A DNA stretch of 64,000 nucleotides from Apium graveolens. Its lineage: Eukaryota; Streptophyta; Magnoliopsida; Apiales; Apiaceae. The notes under the pieces were generated by a model that saw nothing but the letters and a program-made list of their open reading frames with translations, was not told the origin of the DNA and made no database searches. Position numbers and translations under genes: made by a program. Below are positions 20,901 to 33,043 of the stretch, piece by piece; the first letter of the stretch is position 1, and every line of letters begins with the position of its first letter. The DNA is taken from NCBI RefSeq assembly GCF_009905375.1, contig NC_133656.1:236552396-236616395 (forward strand). Direction: 5' to 3'.

Positions 20901-21379
20901 GTAGCTTTTGTTTCATGCTTTAAAATATACTTTAAAATCATGCAGAAGAGCGCTGAACTTTGATTTAGAAAGCAATATCAGAGATGCAAGTCATAATATG
21001 AGATATGGTCATCATGCAGTAAGATCTCAACAAAATAAGAGGTTGTTCAATTTGAACGTAGATGCTGACAAAGATTATACTGTGATAGACAGTGTATCTA
21101 GAATGTCCAGTTTTCAGATGGAACAAACCAGGCATCAGAAAGAATATATTGAGAAGAACCGGCAGATGGCTAGCTAGTACAATCAACCTTCTTCATTCTA
21201 ATGGTCAAATACCATCTCAACTTGAATTTTTGACTGAGCAGAAACAAGATCATACTTTTACAAGTTTCTAAATGCTTCAAAATTGATTATTTGCACATTC
21301 CATAAAATGTATACATTTATAGAAAAGATATTAATATCTGCTATGTATTTTTGTCTGTTCTTTTGAAATTTCTGGAAAG
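20901..21379 (+). other. Exon-like tail after the ZFWD pseudogene
   Basis: From about 20,950 to TAG at 21,175-21,177 there is an open, polar stretch (peptide includes RLFNLNVDADKDYTVIDSV) that does not belong to a WD40 protein. It may be another captured fragment. I do not recognise the family. The rest is AT-rich with no feature seen. Confidence 0.3.
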
Positions 21380-22350
21380 TGGCATTAATAGGTAGGAAAT
21401 AGATGTCAAATTGGATGTATATGATGTTAACATGTTAATTATACAAATAGATTGTGGAAAGTGACTCATATAGGGTGCAAAATGACTCGAATATGATGAA
21501 AAGTAACTTCCATGGTTAATTAGAACCAAAATTGACTTGTATGAATGTGGCTATAAGAGGTGGTAAAAGGATTTCTAATTGGATGTATATGATGTTAACA
21601 TGTTAATTATACCAATATATGATGGAAAGTGACTCTTATAAGGTGCAAAGTGACTCTAATATGGTGATAAATCACTTACATGATTGATTAGAGCCAAAAT
21701 GTGGTCCAAAATTGACTTGTAGGAAAGGGGTACCAAAAGGTGGTTAAAGGATGTTTAATTGCATGTACATGATGTTAACATGTTAATTGTATCAATATAT
21801 GGGGAAAGTGACTCTTATAGGGTGCAAAGTGACTCTAATATGGTGAAAAATGACTTACATGGTTAATTAGAGCCAAAATGTGGAATAAAATTAACTTGTA
21901 TGAAAGTGGCATTAATAGGTGGTAAAACGATGTCAAACTGGATGTATATGATGTTAACATGTTAATTGTTGTATATATGGTGGAAAGTGACTTTTATAAG
22001 GTGCAAAGTGACTCTAATATGGTGAAAAGTGACTTACATGGTTGATTAGAACCAAAATGTGGAAAAAAATTGACCTGTATGAAAGTGGAATTAATAGGTG
22101 GTAAAAGGATGTCAATTCCAATGTATATAATGTTAACATGTTAATTGTATAAATATATGGTGGAAAGTGACTCATATAGGGTGCAAAATGACTCTAATAT
22201 GGTGAAAAGTGACTTACATGGTTAATTTGAACCAAAATGTGGATCAAAATTGACTTGTATGAATGTGGCACTAAGAGGTGGTAAAAGGATTTCTAGTTGG
22301 ATGTATATGATGTTAACATGTTAACATATTATACATGTTAACATGTATAA
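21380..22350. repeat. Tandem array with ~180-bp period (about 5.5 units)
   Basis: The anchor ATGATGTTAACATG (or a one-base variant) recurs at 21,421, 21,589, 21,769, 21,958, 22,138 and 22,317, spacing 168-189 bases. Each unit contains three AAGTGACT-type subrepeats about 24 bases apart, followed by GGTTAATTAGARCCAAAATG. Units differ by point changes and small indels, so the array is old or under no homogenisation. The period is in the size range of plant satellite monomers, but six anchors do not make a satellite locus. Confidence 0.9.
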
Positions 22351-22360
22351 TATGGTGTTC

Positions 22361-22426
22361 ACTACAGAAGTAGAGAACTTTCCAGGTTTTCCAGAAGGAA
22401 TAACTGGCCCAGACTTGATGGATGGG
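22361..22426 (+). pseudogene. Fragment of NADPH-thioredoxin reductase (NTR)
   Basis: Twenty-two codons, [20 protein letters not shown] plus DG, match the conserved [11 protein letters not shown]...DLMD block of cytosolic/mitochondrial plant NTRA/NTRB, part of the FAD-binding fold of the flavoenzyme that reduces thioredoxin h. It begins abruptly at the end of the tandem array and stops where a GGTAAT donor-like site or TAA follows. No other NTR sequence was seen, so it is an isolated single-exon scrap. Confidence 0.65.
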
Positions 22427-22429
22427 TAA

Positions 22430-22981
22430 TTGAAAGTTTTGACCATGCCAATACAAGAATTTGATAATTTTGAGTTTGGGGAGATCAGTTTATGTTTATT
22501 TATAGGCAGTATTATTCATATAATTTGTACTGAGAAATATTTGGTTTTAATTAAGCTTATTTATTGATTTTGTATTTGAATTTTTTTAATTAATGATACA
22601 GTAGTTTGAGTTTTGCAATTCAATTTTGTTAGCTTAGTTTTTCGGTATTATATGTATAAATTTAAATATTCATCATTAAACCATGTTTAATACAACGTTT
22701 TAGATTAAAAATCGATGTTTATTTCTGTAAATAACATCGGTTATATTAACAAAGTTGGTGTTGAAACATATTTTATACAACGGTTGCATATAAATAATTG
22801 ATGTCTAATGTTACATTTGACCTGAAGAAGACATCAGAATCTTCGCAAAACGTTGTGTAAGAATGCTTTAGACATCGGGTAAAAACCGGTGTTTATGAAA
22901 AAATACTTTTAACATGAGTCGCGAAGACATCATCCATGTCTAAGGTGTAAAGCGATGTGTAAGATGTTTTATCTAGTAGTG
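22430..22981. mobile_element. Terminus of a CACTA (En/Spm) DNA transposon
   Basis: The right edge reads, on the minus strand, CACTACTAGATAAAACATC (22,963-22,981), a canonical CACTA terminal inverted repeat. Inside it are dispersed short repeats of ACATCGGT/ACCGGTGT and ACAACGKT type from about 22,690, as expected for CACTA subterminal transposase-binding repeats. No matching left end was found back to 16,927. The element could therefore include the gene fragments to the left, or its other end could lie outside the window. No transposase ORF was seen. Confidence 0.65.
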
Positions 22982-23190
22982 TAAGTTATAAAAATTTACA
23001 ATAAAAAGTTTTGTACAAGCTAATAAGCCATCTACATCTAACAGTTTTTCCTATTGAAGATGCTCCGACACATTAAACCATTATTATAAATTCTACCACT
23101 CCTCACTTCACCAATCATAAGAAAAATATGTTCTTGACCACAAACACTAACTCCACCTTTAAAATCAAACGGACCTAAATCTCACACACA
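22982..23190. other. Intergenic sequence
   Basis: AT-rich stretch between the CACTA end and the promoter of the next gene. Nothing recognised. Confidence 0.4.
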
Positions 23191-23296
23191 AGCCCATCCA
23201 ACAAAACCCATTCCCCTAACATATCACCACACAAACCACCTCCCCCAAGCCAGACCCAACACCATATTGGGCCTCAAACCCACAACAAAAAGCCCA
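23191..23296 (+). promoter_or_regulatory. Site II (TGGGCY) motifs upstream of the TRAF-type gene
   Basis: Three copies of TGGGCC/T lie here (23,191-23,196 and 23,291-23,296 on minus, 23,268-23,273 on plus), 255-360 bases before the ATG. Clustered site II elements are known TCP-factor targets in promoters of housekeeping and growth-linked plant genes. The 5' leader probably contains an intron ending at TTTTGTAG just before the ATG (about 23,530-23,542). Confidence 0.45.
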
Positions 23297-23550
23297 ACAA
23301 CACCCCCCCTCATCTTGGAAATCACGCGCGTATTAATGTTCTTATCATCCCAAATTTATAGTACGAAGACTTTGAATATACACACCTCTCTTCAATTACA
23401 CACAGATCTATCGATTCATTAGCTCAAACTGTAATTCAATTCTTCTATTTCTTTTATTAACATATTTTTTATATTTAATGTGATTATTATTATTATTATT
23501 TTTAATTAATTAATTAAGAATTTTTTATTTTTGATTTTGTAGAGGTGATA

Positions 23551-26500
23551 ATGGCTGAAGCTTCTGATCAGGCTACAAGCATCTGCACTCATTGGTAATA
23601 CATTTGAATTTACTTTTTTATTTGTTTTTTTATTGTTTTTATGATTAATTGTTTGAATAATTGGTTATTGTGTTTGGTTGATGATTGAGAGTGTGGAATG
23701 TTGATTTTAGATGTGATTTAGGTGTTGAATTCGTTTGTTGAGTTTGATCTGTGGGAGCTGGAGGTGAATTTGTTGCGATATACTAGTGATTTTTTCGTAG
23801 TTTTAGGTTTTGTAATGCGGTATTTGTGATGTAGGTGAATATGTAATGTGATTGGTTCGAATTTGTGTTTATCGCTGTTTTAATTAATCCACTGGACTGA
23901 ATCTGTAGTTTGGTTATTGATGATGGACCGATGTTGCTGAATTGTGTTTTTCGATAGTAGATGTTTAGTTGTTATTTGCGGAATGCTGTATTTAGGTTTT
24001 CTAGACGTCCTCCGTGTTTACTTTGGTGTGTCCTATTGTAGGTTTCTAAGTTGGGCATATTGTGATTGGTCCTATTTGTATTGTAGGCTTCTACATTGGG
24101 CATATTGTGATTGTTCCTATATAAATTATACGTGACTACAAATATTACTCGGAGTCCTGATTTGTGATATATGTGAATATGTAATGTGATCGTTCCGAAT
24201 TTGTGTTTGTCACTGTTTTTCCCAATTCACTGGACTGAATCTTTAGTTTGGTTATTGTGATGGACCGATGTTGCTAAATTGTGTTTTTCGATAGTAGTTG
24301 TTTAGTTGTTATTTGCGGGATGCTGTATTTAGGTTTTCTAGACGTCCTCCGTGTTTACTTTGGTGTGTCCTATTGTAGGCTTCTAAGTCGGGCATATTGT
24401 GATTGGTTTGGTCCTATTTGTACTGTAGGCTTCTACTTTGGGCATATTGTGATTGTTCCTGTTTAAATTGTACGTGACTACAAATATTACTCGGAGTCCT
24501 GATTTGTGACCTTTTATGTTGTCTGATATACGGAGACATCTGGCCTGATTTGGATTTCTTTTATAAATGGTCAGCTAAGGCCTAAGTATGCCTTAAATAC
24601 GCAGAAAAAAACTTATTGAGGAACATGGAAAATAAAAAAAAACACAGATTTTGTTTAACTATTAAATGATAAATATCAAAAAACTCCATGTAATGATTGT
24701 CTGACTCGAAGAACAATTACAAATGCTAATAAAAATATGTACTCGTAAACCGCAACAAAAAGCTAGTTCTTGATGTTAACTTTTATCTACTATAAAAGGA
24801 ATAAGAAATTTTTAATTAATCCTGGTAACATGCTATAGATAGTTAGTAAGCATGTGACAGCAAACTTGTTGTATATATTTTGGCCAAGTTGTTTCTTAGC
24901 ACTTAAAAATTTATCCTCCCCGGTGTTGCAAGAAAAACTTATATCTATTATTGAATGGTGTGTCTTTAGGTTTAACCTTTAAGTAGGCATTTTTCCATGT
25001 TTGCATCTCGTCTTTCTTTGTTATCCATTTTTAATCATCTGAATTTTATTTTTTTGGCTGATTTATATTGACTTGTATGTTTTCAGCAATAGAGACATTC
25101 CTTCTTCAAATATTGACTTGCATTATGCCCACTGCTCCCGGAATCTTGAAAAATGTAAAGTATGCGATGATATGGTTCCCAAGAAACATGCTGAAGAACA
25201 TTTTCTAACCACCCATGCACCAGTACGTATTTTTGGCTGATAACCCTATAATTAAGTGAAATTGTTTTATTTCCCAAGGATTACTTGTATGTAGCTGGTT
25301 TTCTTGCTTTCCACCCACCATACATCTAGACATCTGTGCTATATTCGGAAAGGCACCTACGATTGCTACCACTTTAATAATTTTTTAAATTATTAGTTTA
25401 TTACCATCTTATGTTCTTTTGAATACCCTGGGACGTTATTTTTCTTTGTGAGCAGACACATACTCACACAGAGATGGATATATTATTTGTGACATATTTT
25501 TATATTTGTGTGGGACTTGTTTACAAATTGATTTTAATAGAATCAAATATTAACTATAAGAGGGTCCAGGTACACTCAGCCTAAGATAGGCAGTATGTGT
25601 TAGGATCTTAAGAGTAGATGAAAATCTGGGAGATTAAAGGAAATTTAGAGAAAGTTGCAGAGGAGTTCAAGTAGAATATAGGATAATCAGCAAAACTATT
25701 TATGGTTGTTCAAGAATTTATGAAAGAATTTCAGAGATTAAATTTTATAAGGAAACTCTTTAGGATTACTTTTTGGGTGTTGCTGAGAATGATGAAGTAT
25801 TTATAAGGAACTACAAAGGGCCATATTAGTATTATGCTGCTCATGCCTAAGATATAACACAGTAAAGTAATATGTACCATTAACTGTATAAAATATGTAT
25901 TCGACTGAACATCTTTCAACACAGGTAAATTCAACCACAAATAATATATAGAATCATAGAATTTTTTCTATAGACGAAAAAATTATAAGGAATTTTTAAA
26001 TTATACCGGGAAGAGAATTATAGACGAATTTTTTTCTCAATCTTTTTAAAATTCGTAGTTTAGAATTTTTTACAAGTTGATCAGGATTTGCATATATAGG
26101 CAATCAAAGAAAATGCTCGTAGCTAAATTGCAAAGGGCGCTCCACCAACCCCATATAGCTGATATCAACGACAAGCTTACTGTGAAAGGCTTTCCTAATA
26201 CTTTAAGTTTAACATACTGTCTCATTTGTACTTTGAATGTATTGGGGGGCTTCCTTACAATTTTTCTGGTGCAGGTTTCCTGCTCACTGTGCAGTCGATC
26301 CATGGACCGTGAAGTTTTAGCTGTGCATAAAGGTGAGGATTGTCCTCAACGAATTGTGACGTGTGACTATTGTGAGTTTCCATTGCCAGCGGTTGATTTA
26401 TTTGAGCATCAGGTAGTAAATCTTAGATTCATTTAGTTATTTACAAGCATATTGGAGTTTGGGAGTTTAAATCTTATCATGAATTTTTACACATACATTA

Positions 26501-27335
26501 GGAAGTCTGTGGGAATCGGACCGAGTTATGTAATCTGTGTAACAAGTATATAAGACTGCGTGAACGAAGCAACCATGAGAGCATATGCAATGGTGTTCAG
26601 AACATTCCTGCTGAAGCTTTCAGGTAACATGGATACCTGCTCTAAAAATATATAATATATCATATGGTCCATTTTTATAAATTTGGTATACAGGGTTTCA
26701 AATCTTTTGATTTTATGGTTTCCAGAACGATTAAACTATTTCTTGTTTCCTGTATGTACTCGTGGTTCATGTATACATATTGCTTGATGAATATAAGATT
26801 TTAAACCTTTGTAATAAAATATTTTTGAGTAAGGATTTATGCCACTTGCTAGTAAGATTATTCTTCAATTAACCCAACATATACCATACTCTCGTGTCTG
26901 CCACAAGTGCGAGGATATCTATTGCTTGAGTTGATTATTTTTTTCCTTTTAAGAGAATTTGTATCTGGCTATCTGCACATGTGATTATAACATTGATCCT
27001 ATATGTAATTGTTATACACGATTATGATTATAGCTCTGAAACATCATCTGCTTTTCCATTTTGGCCTCTTTGAATTTACTGTTTCTTTCTTCTTTTAATC
27101 AATTTGTCGTGGAAGATTTTGTCATTTTGAGAAATTAACTTTGGAATTTAATTATTTTGCCATCTTCTTTTGAAGGAGCACTGGGGATACTGAAAGAGGG
27201 CGTCGTCCTCAAAGAAGGCAGCCTGCTGGGTTTTCTACAAAAAGCCTTATATTTACCATAGCAATAACCGGAATCGCGGTGGTTTTAGGGTCTCTGCTGT
27301 TTCAGAGTAAACCCGAGGACAATCCAATGCATTAG
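23551..27335 (+). CDS. TRAF-type zinc-finger protein with C-terminal membrane anchor
   Basis: Five exons: 23,551-23,594, 25,087-25,222, 26,275-26,412, 26,502-26,623, 27,176-27,335. They join in frame to 199 residues with GT-AG introns. The protein starts MAEASDQATSICTHCNR and holds a series of Cys/His-rich modules (SRNLEKCKVCDDMVPKKHAE; VSCSLCSRSMDREVLAVHKG; CPQRIVTCDYCEFPLPAVDL; ELCNLCNKYIRLRERSNHES), the pattern of the small plant TRAF-type zinc-finger proteins related to XAF1/TRAFD1. A basic Arg-rich linker precedes one hydrophobic helix (LIFTIAITGIAVVLGSLLF) near the C-terminus, so it is probably tail-anchored with the fingers in the cytosol. The exact function is unknown. Intron 1 carries an internal duplication. 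Confidence 0.9.
23826..24510. repeat. ~337-bp tandem duplication inside intron 1
   Basis: The segment from about 23,826 to 24,165 is repeated from about 24,166 to 24,510 with scattered substitutions; for example GGACCGATGTTGCT occurs at 23,925 and 24,262. A nested ~55-bp repeat around TTCTA...TTGGGCATATTGTGATTG occurs twice in each copy. It is confined to the intron and leaves the splice sites intact. Confidence 0.9.
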
Positions 27336-28859
27336 CAAATGAAGGCCTGTAGTCTCTTGCATGTGATCTGTGTTGGCAAATACTACCCGTCTCCATGTGG
27401 ACAATTTTCTTGCGTATTCGTTTTTCATGTGAGACGTGTTCCATCATCCTGCTTCAGTATATATGTCTTGATGTTCTATATGACATGGATAATAAAGTAA
27501 TTATTCTGGATTTGTATAAATAAATGAAAATATTGGAAATTCTGTTTTAAAAATGTTATTTTGTTTGACCAGAGAAGTATCACTTGTTTTCATGGTGTGA
27601 TAAGAATGATATGTACCACTTTAATTTATCTTTATGTTCTCTTCAAAGTTCAAATAGTGATTGGCAAAGTGTTGGTTTATAGTACAGGAGTAGAAGCAAA
27701 TTTCTACTTGAACAATTTGAGTTTTCTAAAGGGTGTGAACTGGGAAAGAACCGACAGAAGGTCACAGTTCTTAGCAATTGTTGCAGTGGCGGCTACTAGC
27801 ATTGTTTTGTATAGAAGCTCAAGCGTCCCTAAAGGGAAGAGCAATATTATTGGACCGTATTCCACTCAGTTCTATTGTATCATTTCTAAATTTTCGGAGA
27901 CTTATGACCAGAATGCCTCAGTTCAGCATTATTTTGACTTCTGATTTCCGTTGGTTTTTCTGTTACTAAATTCTGCTTACTTTAGATCGTGAATTCTGGT
28001 TTGTTTACTGTTGAGGCACTTGTGATGGTAAGATGAATCTTCTCAAATTGTGTTCTATTTCAACTTTATCGAGAGAAGAAACTTTCGTGTTAGCAATAAA
28101 TGAAATGTTCATGTATTCTGCACCTTACTCATTCTTATGATATCAATGGTTGCGTGGGGGAAACAAAGGGTAAACAAATACATGACTTGGTTGCACTGGC
28201 ACCCAAGGTTGATGAGCTTATCAAGTTCGATACGATCATATGAATAACCGACTCATGGTGGCACCTTGTTCTGGTAATCTTCCATGTACAACGAAATTAT
28301 GGCACACGACTTCAGAAAAATGTATCCTTCATGTTATGGTAATGGCGTGAAGAGGATGCGTGGCCTTATTTTCTTTCGTTTGCATTTGTTTGAACTGTAA
28401 AATCAGGAAAAAAAAACCCGATGATTTGCACTTGTAAATTCTGGAGGAATCTTATTCATCACGCGGTAGAAGTGGCTAATTTGCATCGAAAGCTGCTTGA
28501 ATCAGACCGTTATGGCAGATAAATCTATGTTCTGTACATATCAGTTGTATTTCACTTCTGAGTTCTGTTTACTTTTCTTTTAAGGTATATTATGTTCACC
28601 AATCTTTAGTAAGAAGATAAGCATGCTCAGAGAGTCACAGTCATAACAAAATCTAAGTAAAATAAGCATCTTTTGTTTTTTGTATGCTTTATCTCTAATT
28701 CAAGTAAAGCTTAGCTTAGATGCTTACTTACCTTGTCCATTAATATGGCCATTACTTCAAGTTTTTTCATCTTAACTGTTAAATAGAATCAACATAGAGA
28801 TTGTATGTTCATTATAACTCCTTATCTTAGAGATCTGTTGCGTAAAAGTTTCAGAACTA
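27336..28859. other. Intergenic region between TRAF-type gene and lyase
   Basis: Contains the 3' end of the upstream gene (AATAAA-like signals near 27,490) and the promoter of the downstream one. An open frame at 27,561-27,944 has no recognisable domain and is not called a gene. No repeat family recognised. Confidence 0.5.
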
Positions 28860-31800
28860 ATGTCGCCTCTTGGGGTCAGATTGTCTATCCAAGAAAGCCA
28901 TGTATGTTTTGCATATGCTTTGAATATTAATTGTTTCAAGATCAAGTTTTAAGCTTTCTAACTACTGTGGTTAATCAAAAAAACAGAACATATGTTGGTT
29001 ATCAGACCTTAGTTTAAAATGTTAGTCATTGTATTCAACTCTCTTAGGTGGTTCTTGATAATGGCTTGCTCCAACTCACACTCTCCAGTCCTGATGGCAT
29101 TGTCACTGGTTTACGGTACAACAGCATTGACAATTTGCTAGAAGTTCTTAACAATGAAAGTAATCGCGGGTAACTGACAGTACATTGTATTCGATTCTGG
29201 ATTTCTATTTCTTGTAGAAGGTGTACACATAAAATCTTTTCTGACATACCATTTATTAGTAGCTTGATTCTTACTTGTTTCATGATGTGATGTTTAGGTA
29301 CTGGGATATTGTATGGAGTGCAGAAGGAACAGGGAGGGGTGGTGTTTTTGAAGTGTATGTTTACTATAGGAAAATCAATTGTTAGTGATTCTCGTATGAA
29401 CTCTAAAACTGTCTTTGCTGCAGGATCAAAGGAACAACTTTCAAGGTTATAGTGGAAACAGATGAACAAGTTGAGGTGTCATTTTCGAGACCATGGGATC
29501 CTTCTCTGCAGGGAAAACTAGTTCCCTTAAATATTGACAAAAGGTTTTATTTTCCCTTTCTGATCATAGACATCATCATATTTGTAGTGTTATAAATCAT
29601 ACGTACATCTCTACATGTACACAAGTTTATAACTCAGTTTTTGTTCTCTCTTTAGGTTTATATTGCTTCGTGGTTGTCCTGGTTTCTATTCCTATGCCAT
29701 TTACGAACACTTGGGTTCAACGGATTGGCCTGCATTCAGCCTTGGAGAAACCAGAATTGCATTTAAGCTTCGTAAAGACTTGTAAGTAAAATATCTTTCA
29801 ATTCTTTAGTTCTATTTGGTGTTATAGTAAATGTCAGGAACCCGACTTTGAAACTTTGGATTGGAACTTTTACAATCATCAGTGGTGAAATGTCAGATTT
29901 TAGCCTGAGTTGCCAATATGGTACTTTACAATTGTAGTCGTAACTTAGTTGCCAAAATGGACTATAGGTTTCATTACATGGCTGTAACAGATGATAGGCA
30001 AAGGTACATGCCACTACCAGATGACCGCACACCTGGGAGAGGTCAACCACTGGCATACCCTGAAGCTGTCCTACTTGTTAACCCTGTGGAGCCTGAACTA
30101 AAAGGACAGGTTGCAACCTCACACTCCGATCTAGTATCAAAGAATTTCTTGTGTTGAGAAGATTTTTTGATAAAATTTCTATGCAAACTGCGCAGGTGGA
30201 TGATAAATACCAGTATTCATGTGAGAACAAAGATCTAAAAGTCCACGGTTGGATAAGTACCAATCCAGGTGTGGGGTTTTGGCAAATTACACCTAGTGAC
30301 GAGTTCAGATCCGGTGGGCCTGTCAAACAGAACCTCTCCTCGCATGTAGGACCTACTTGCCTAGCTGTAAGTGACAAATTTCATATATTTCCTGGTCACA
30401 CATTCTTAAAATTTATAGCTGTTAATGTTGTGTATGTGGTTTTGTCAGATGTTTCTCAGTGCTCATTATGCCGGGGAGGATTTGTGTCCTAAATTTGAAC
30501 AGGGTGAGCCATGGAAGAAAGTTTTTGGACCAGTTTTCATTTATCTGAACTCTGTAATGGATGGAAATGATCCACTTACGCTTTGGGACGATGCCAAAAC
30601 TCAGGTGGTTAAGTGCCTTGTAGAAAGAAAAAGCTTTTAATTGCATCTGCATGCACTCTATTTATGTACAGAAGCAAAAGGAAGATTACAGACTACTAAT
30701 AGGTGTTAATTGTCATCAGATGTCGATTGAAGTTGACAGGTGGCCTTATTGTTTTCCAGCATCAGAGGACTTCCCATCATCAGACCAACGCGGAAATCTT
30801 AGTGGTAGGCTATTAGTCAAGGACAGGTAGCATGTTCTTTCATGTTTCAAATCTTAGTTGATCTCAACTTGACAACTTATTAGTATTTGATCCTGAGGTA
30901 TATGTTTAATGACTAATATAAACCTATGCAACTGCGTCCCCTAGTTACATTGACAAGGATTCACTACCAGCTAATGGAGCTTATGTGGGATTAGCGCCAC
31001 CAGGAGATGTTGGTTCGTGGCAAAGAGAATGCAAGGTGATTTACCTTGCAGTTGTTATGTTTCAGGATGCATCCAAGTACATGTTATATTCATACGCGAA
31101 GCATGTAATAGTGATATGTAAACAAAACTAACAAAGACAACTTAGAGAGTTTGATTAGAAGTATCACAAAGCTGTAAATTTTCTTGAATGACCAATTGTT
31201 ACTAAGAAATGACTAATAACATTACATGATATTTCTTCAGGACTATCAATTCTGGACAAAAACAGATGAGACGGGCACCTTCTCCCTCAAAAACATACGC
31301 ATTGGAAACTATAATTTGTATGCTTGGGTACCAGGATTTATCGGAGATTACAAATACGATGTTCTGATTACCATAAGTGAAGGTACTCATTACTTACTAA
31401 GAAGTCCTTTGTTGTGTTCCTGCTCACAGGTGATGCTCCTCAAATCTCGTTGTCATTTCATTTTGTTAAACAGGCTGCGATATTGATGTGAAAGAACTTG
31501 TGTATGAGCCTCCAAGAGATGGACCTACATTGTGGGAAATTGGAATCCCTGATCGCTCAGCTGCTGAATTTTATGTACCTGATCCTAATCCAAATTACGT
31601 TAATCCAGTTTTAACCAATCCTGCCGACAGGTAAATAAATCCTTCAGGTAGCAATCTCTAGAGATTGTCTTTACAAGTTACTTTATTGTCACAGAGCAAG
31701 ATGCAAGATAATAGCATTTTCATTAACTCTATGTACACAGAGATGCAACAAACTCCTATAACAAGGCATCCTGAGAAATAGCAAAAAGTCTAAATAGTAA

Positions 31801-32665
31801 CTGAGAATGATTAATGTATTTTTTACCGCAGGTTTAGGCAGTATGGATTATGGGAAAAATATTCAGAGTTATATCCTGATGATGACTTAGTGTACACAAT
31901 TGGCGAGAGTGACTACAAGAAAGATTGGTTTTTCGCTCAGGTTACCAGGTAAATATAATGAAGATCTGCCGAATCAATAGAGCTGTGATAACATGTTAAG
32001 CCACTGACTCTAAAGATCTTGAAAGATTAGAAGGGTTCAAAATGTTGATTGTTTTCATTTGTATCCGAAAATGATATAGAAACTTAACTACGAACATATG
32101 CAATGACAAGTTAATTATGCTGTATTACAGGAAGAAAGATGGCAAAACTTATCAAGGAACCACATGGCAGATCAAATTCAAGCTTGAAAATGTTGATCAA
32201 AGTGGAACATACAAGCTAAGAGTGGCTATTGCAGAATCAACTCTATCCGAATTGCAGGTATATAGTATGACATGTAGATATCTACATTGTGTTAAGGCCG
32301 TCGCTATTAGCAAGACCTTTTCATTGATTCAAAATCCTACTTCTAGATATATCTTTCTTGCAACTTCATTTTCACAATGCAGGTGAATATTTTGTTATTT
32401 AAATTATTTTTAATGGCAGATTAGGATCAATGACCAAACGACAAGTCGCCCTCTATTCACCACAGGATTGATTGGGAGAGCTAACTCGATAGCAAGACAC
32501 GGGATTCATGGACTATATTGGCTGTACAATGTGGATGTACCAGGAAAGCAAGTGATTGAAGGTGATAACACCATTTATTTGACACAACCAAGAAGTGCTA
32601 GTCCTTTCCAGGGAATTATGTATGACTATATTCGTTTAGAAGGTCCTCCAACTCATCTCCCCTGA
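28860..32665 (+). CDS. Rhamnogalacturonate lyase family protein (PL4-type)
   Basis: Fifteen exons: 28,860-28,901, 29,048-29,169, 29,298-29,354, 29,424-29,543, 29,656-29,781, 29,968-30,109, 30,196-30,366, 30,449-30,604, 30,720-30,826, 30,945-31,035, 31,241-31,382, 31,474-31,630, 31,832-31,948, 32,131-32,257, 32,420-32,665. They give an uninterrupted 640-residue protein, the usual family length. It begins MSPLGVRLSIQESH and shows the N-terminal lyase beta-sandwich (YWDIVWS; RFILLRGCPGFYSYAIYEHL; KDLFHYMAVTDDRQRYMPLP; HGWISTNPGVGFWQITPSDE), a middle fibronectin-III-like domain (GTFSLKNIRIGNYNLYAWVP) and a C-terminal carbohydrate-binding-like domain (LWEIGIPDRSAAEFYVPDPN to HGLYWLYNVDVPGK). The family cleaves the rhamnogalacturonan-I backbone of pectin by beta-elimination. 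No clear signal peptide is seen in this start, as for many annotated plant members. Part of its 3' region is duplicated at 34,251-34,381. Confidence 0.93.
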
Positions 32666-32965
32666 AAATATTGGTCGAACACTGTTGTACTAAATGTATG
32701 TTCTTATTATGAAATACGTCGGAGAACTAACAGAGAGCTGTTAGAATACTAATACCTTCGTATAACACCTCGAGGTTTTAGAGCTGATGATACAGAACTC
32801 GTTACATCTTTGAAAGTATTTGTCCTAATTCGATTAGTATTCAGTTTCACAAACTATGTTCAAAGTATTTTCTTATCAAATTGTTAATAGGATTGGATAT
32901 TGATCACAGGCAGCCTACAATGATTAGTGATTCCTAATCATATTCTGATCACATGTAAAATTATC

Positions 32966-32973
32966 TATATATA
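32966..32973 (+). promoter_or_regulatory. TATA box of the CAF1 gene
   Basis: TATATATA lies 71 bases before the CAF1 ATG, the only clear TATA in the 378-bp gap after the lyase stop. It implies a short leader of about 40 bases. Confidence 0.5.
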
Positions 32974-33043
32974 CACCATCATAGGTTCTTGTTAAAGATC
33001 ATTACAGATTCATCAAACACTGTTAATTGCTAGCAATATTAAG

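Noticed and set aside
22355..22370. TTCACTACAGAAG as a second CACTA terminus
   Set aside because: It is explained by the thioredoxin-reductase codons (TTEVENFPG) and does not match the terminal repeat at 22,963-22,981.
23944..24466. Two similar ~60-codon ORFs
   Set aside because: They are the two copies of the intron 1 duplication, not genes.
27561..27944. 127-codon ORF between the TRAF-type gene and the lyase
   Set aside because: No conserved domain, atypical composition, no promoter or exon context; open by chance in AT-rich DNA.
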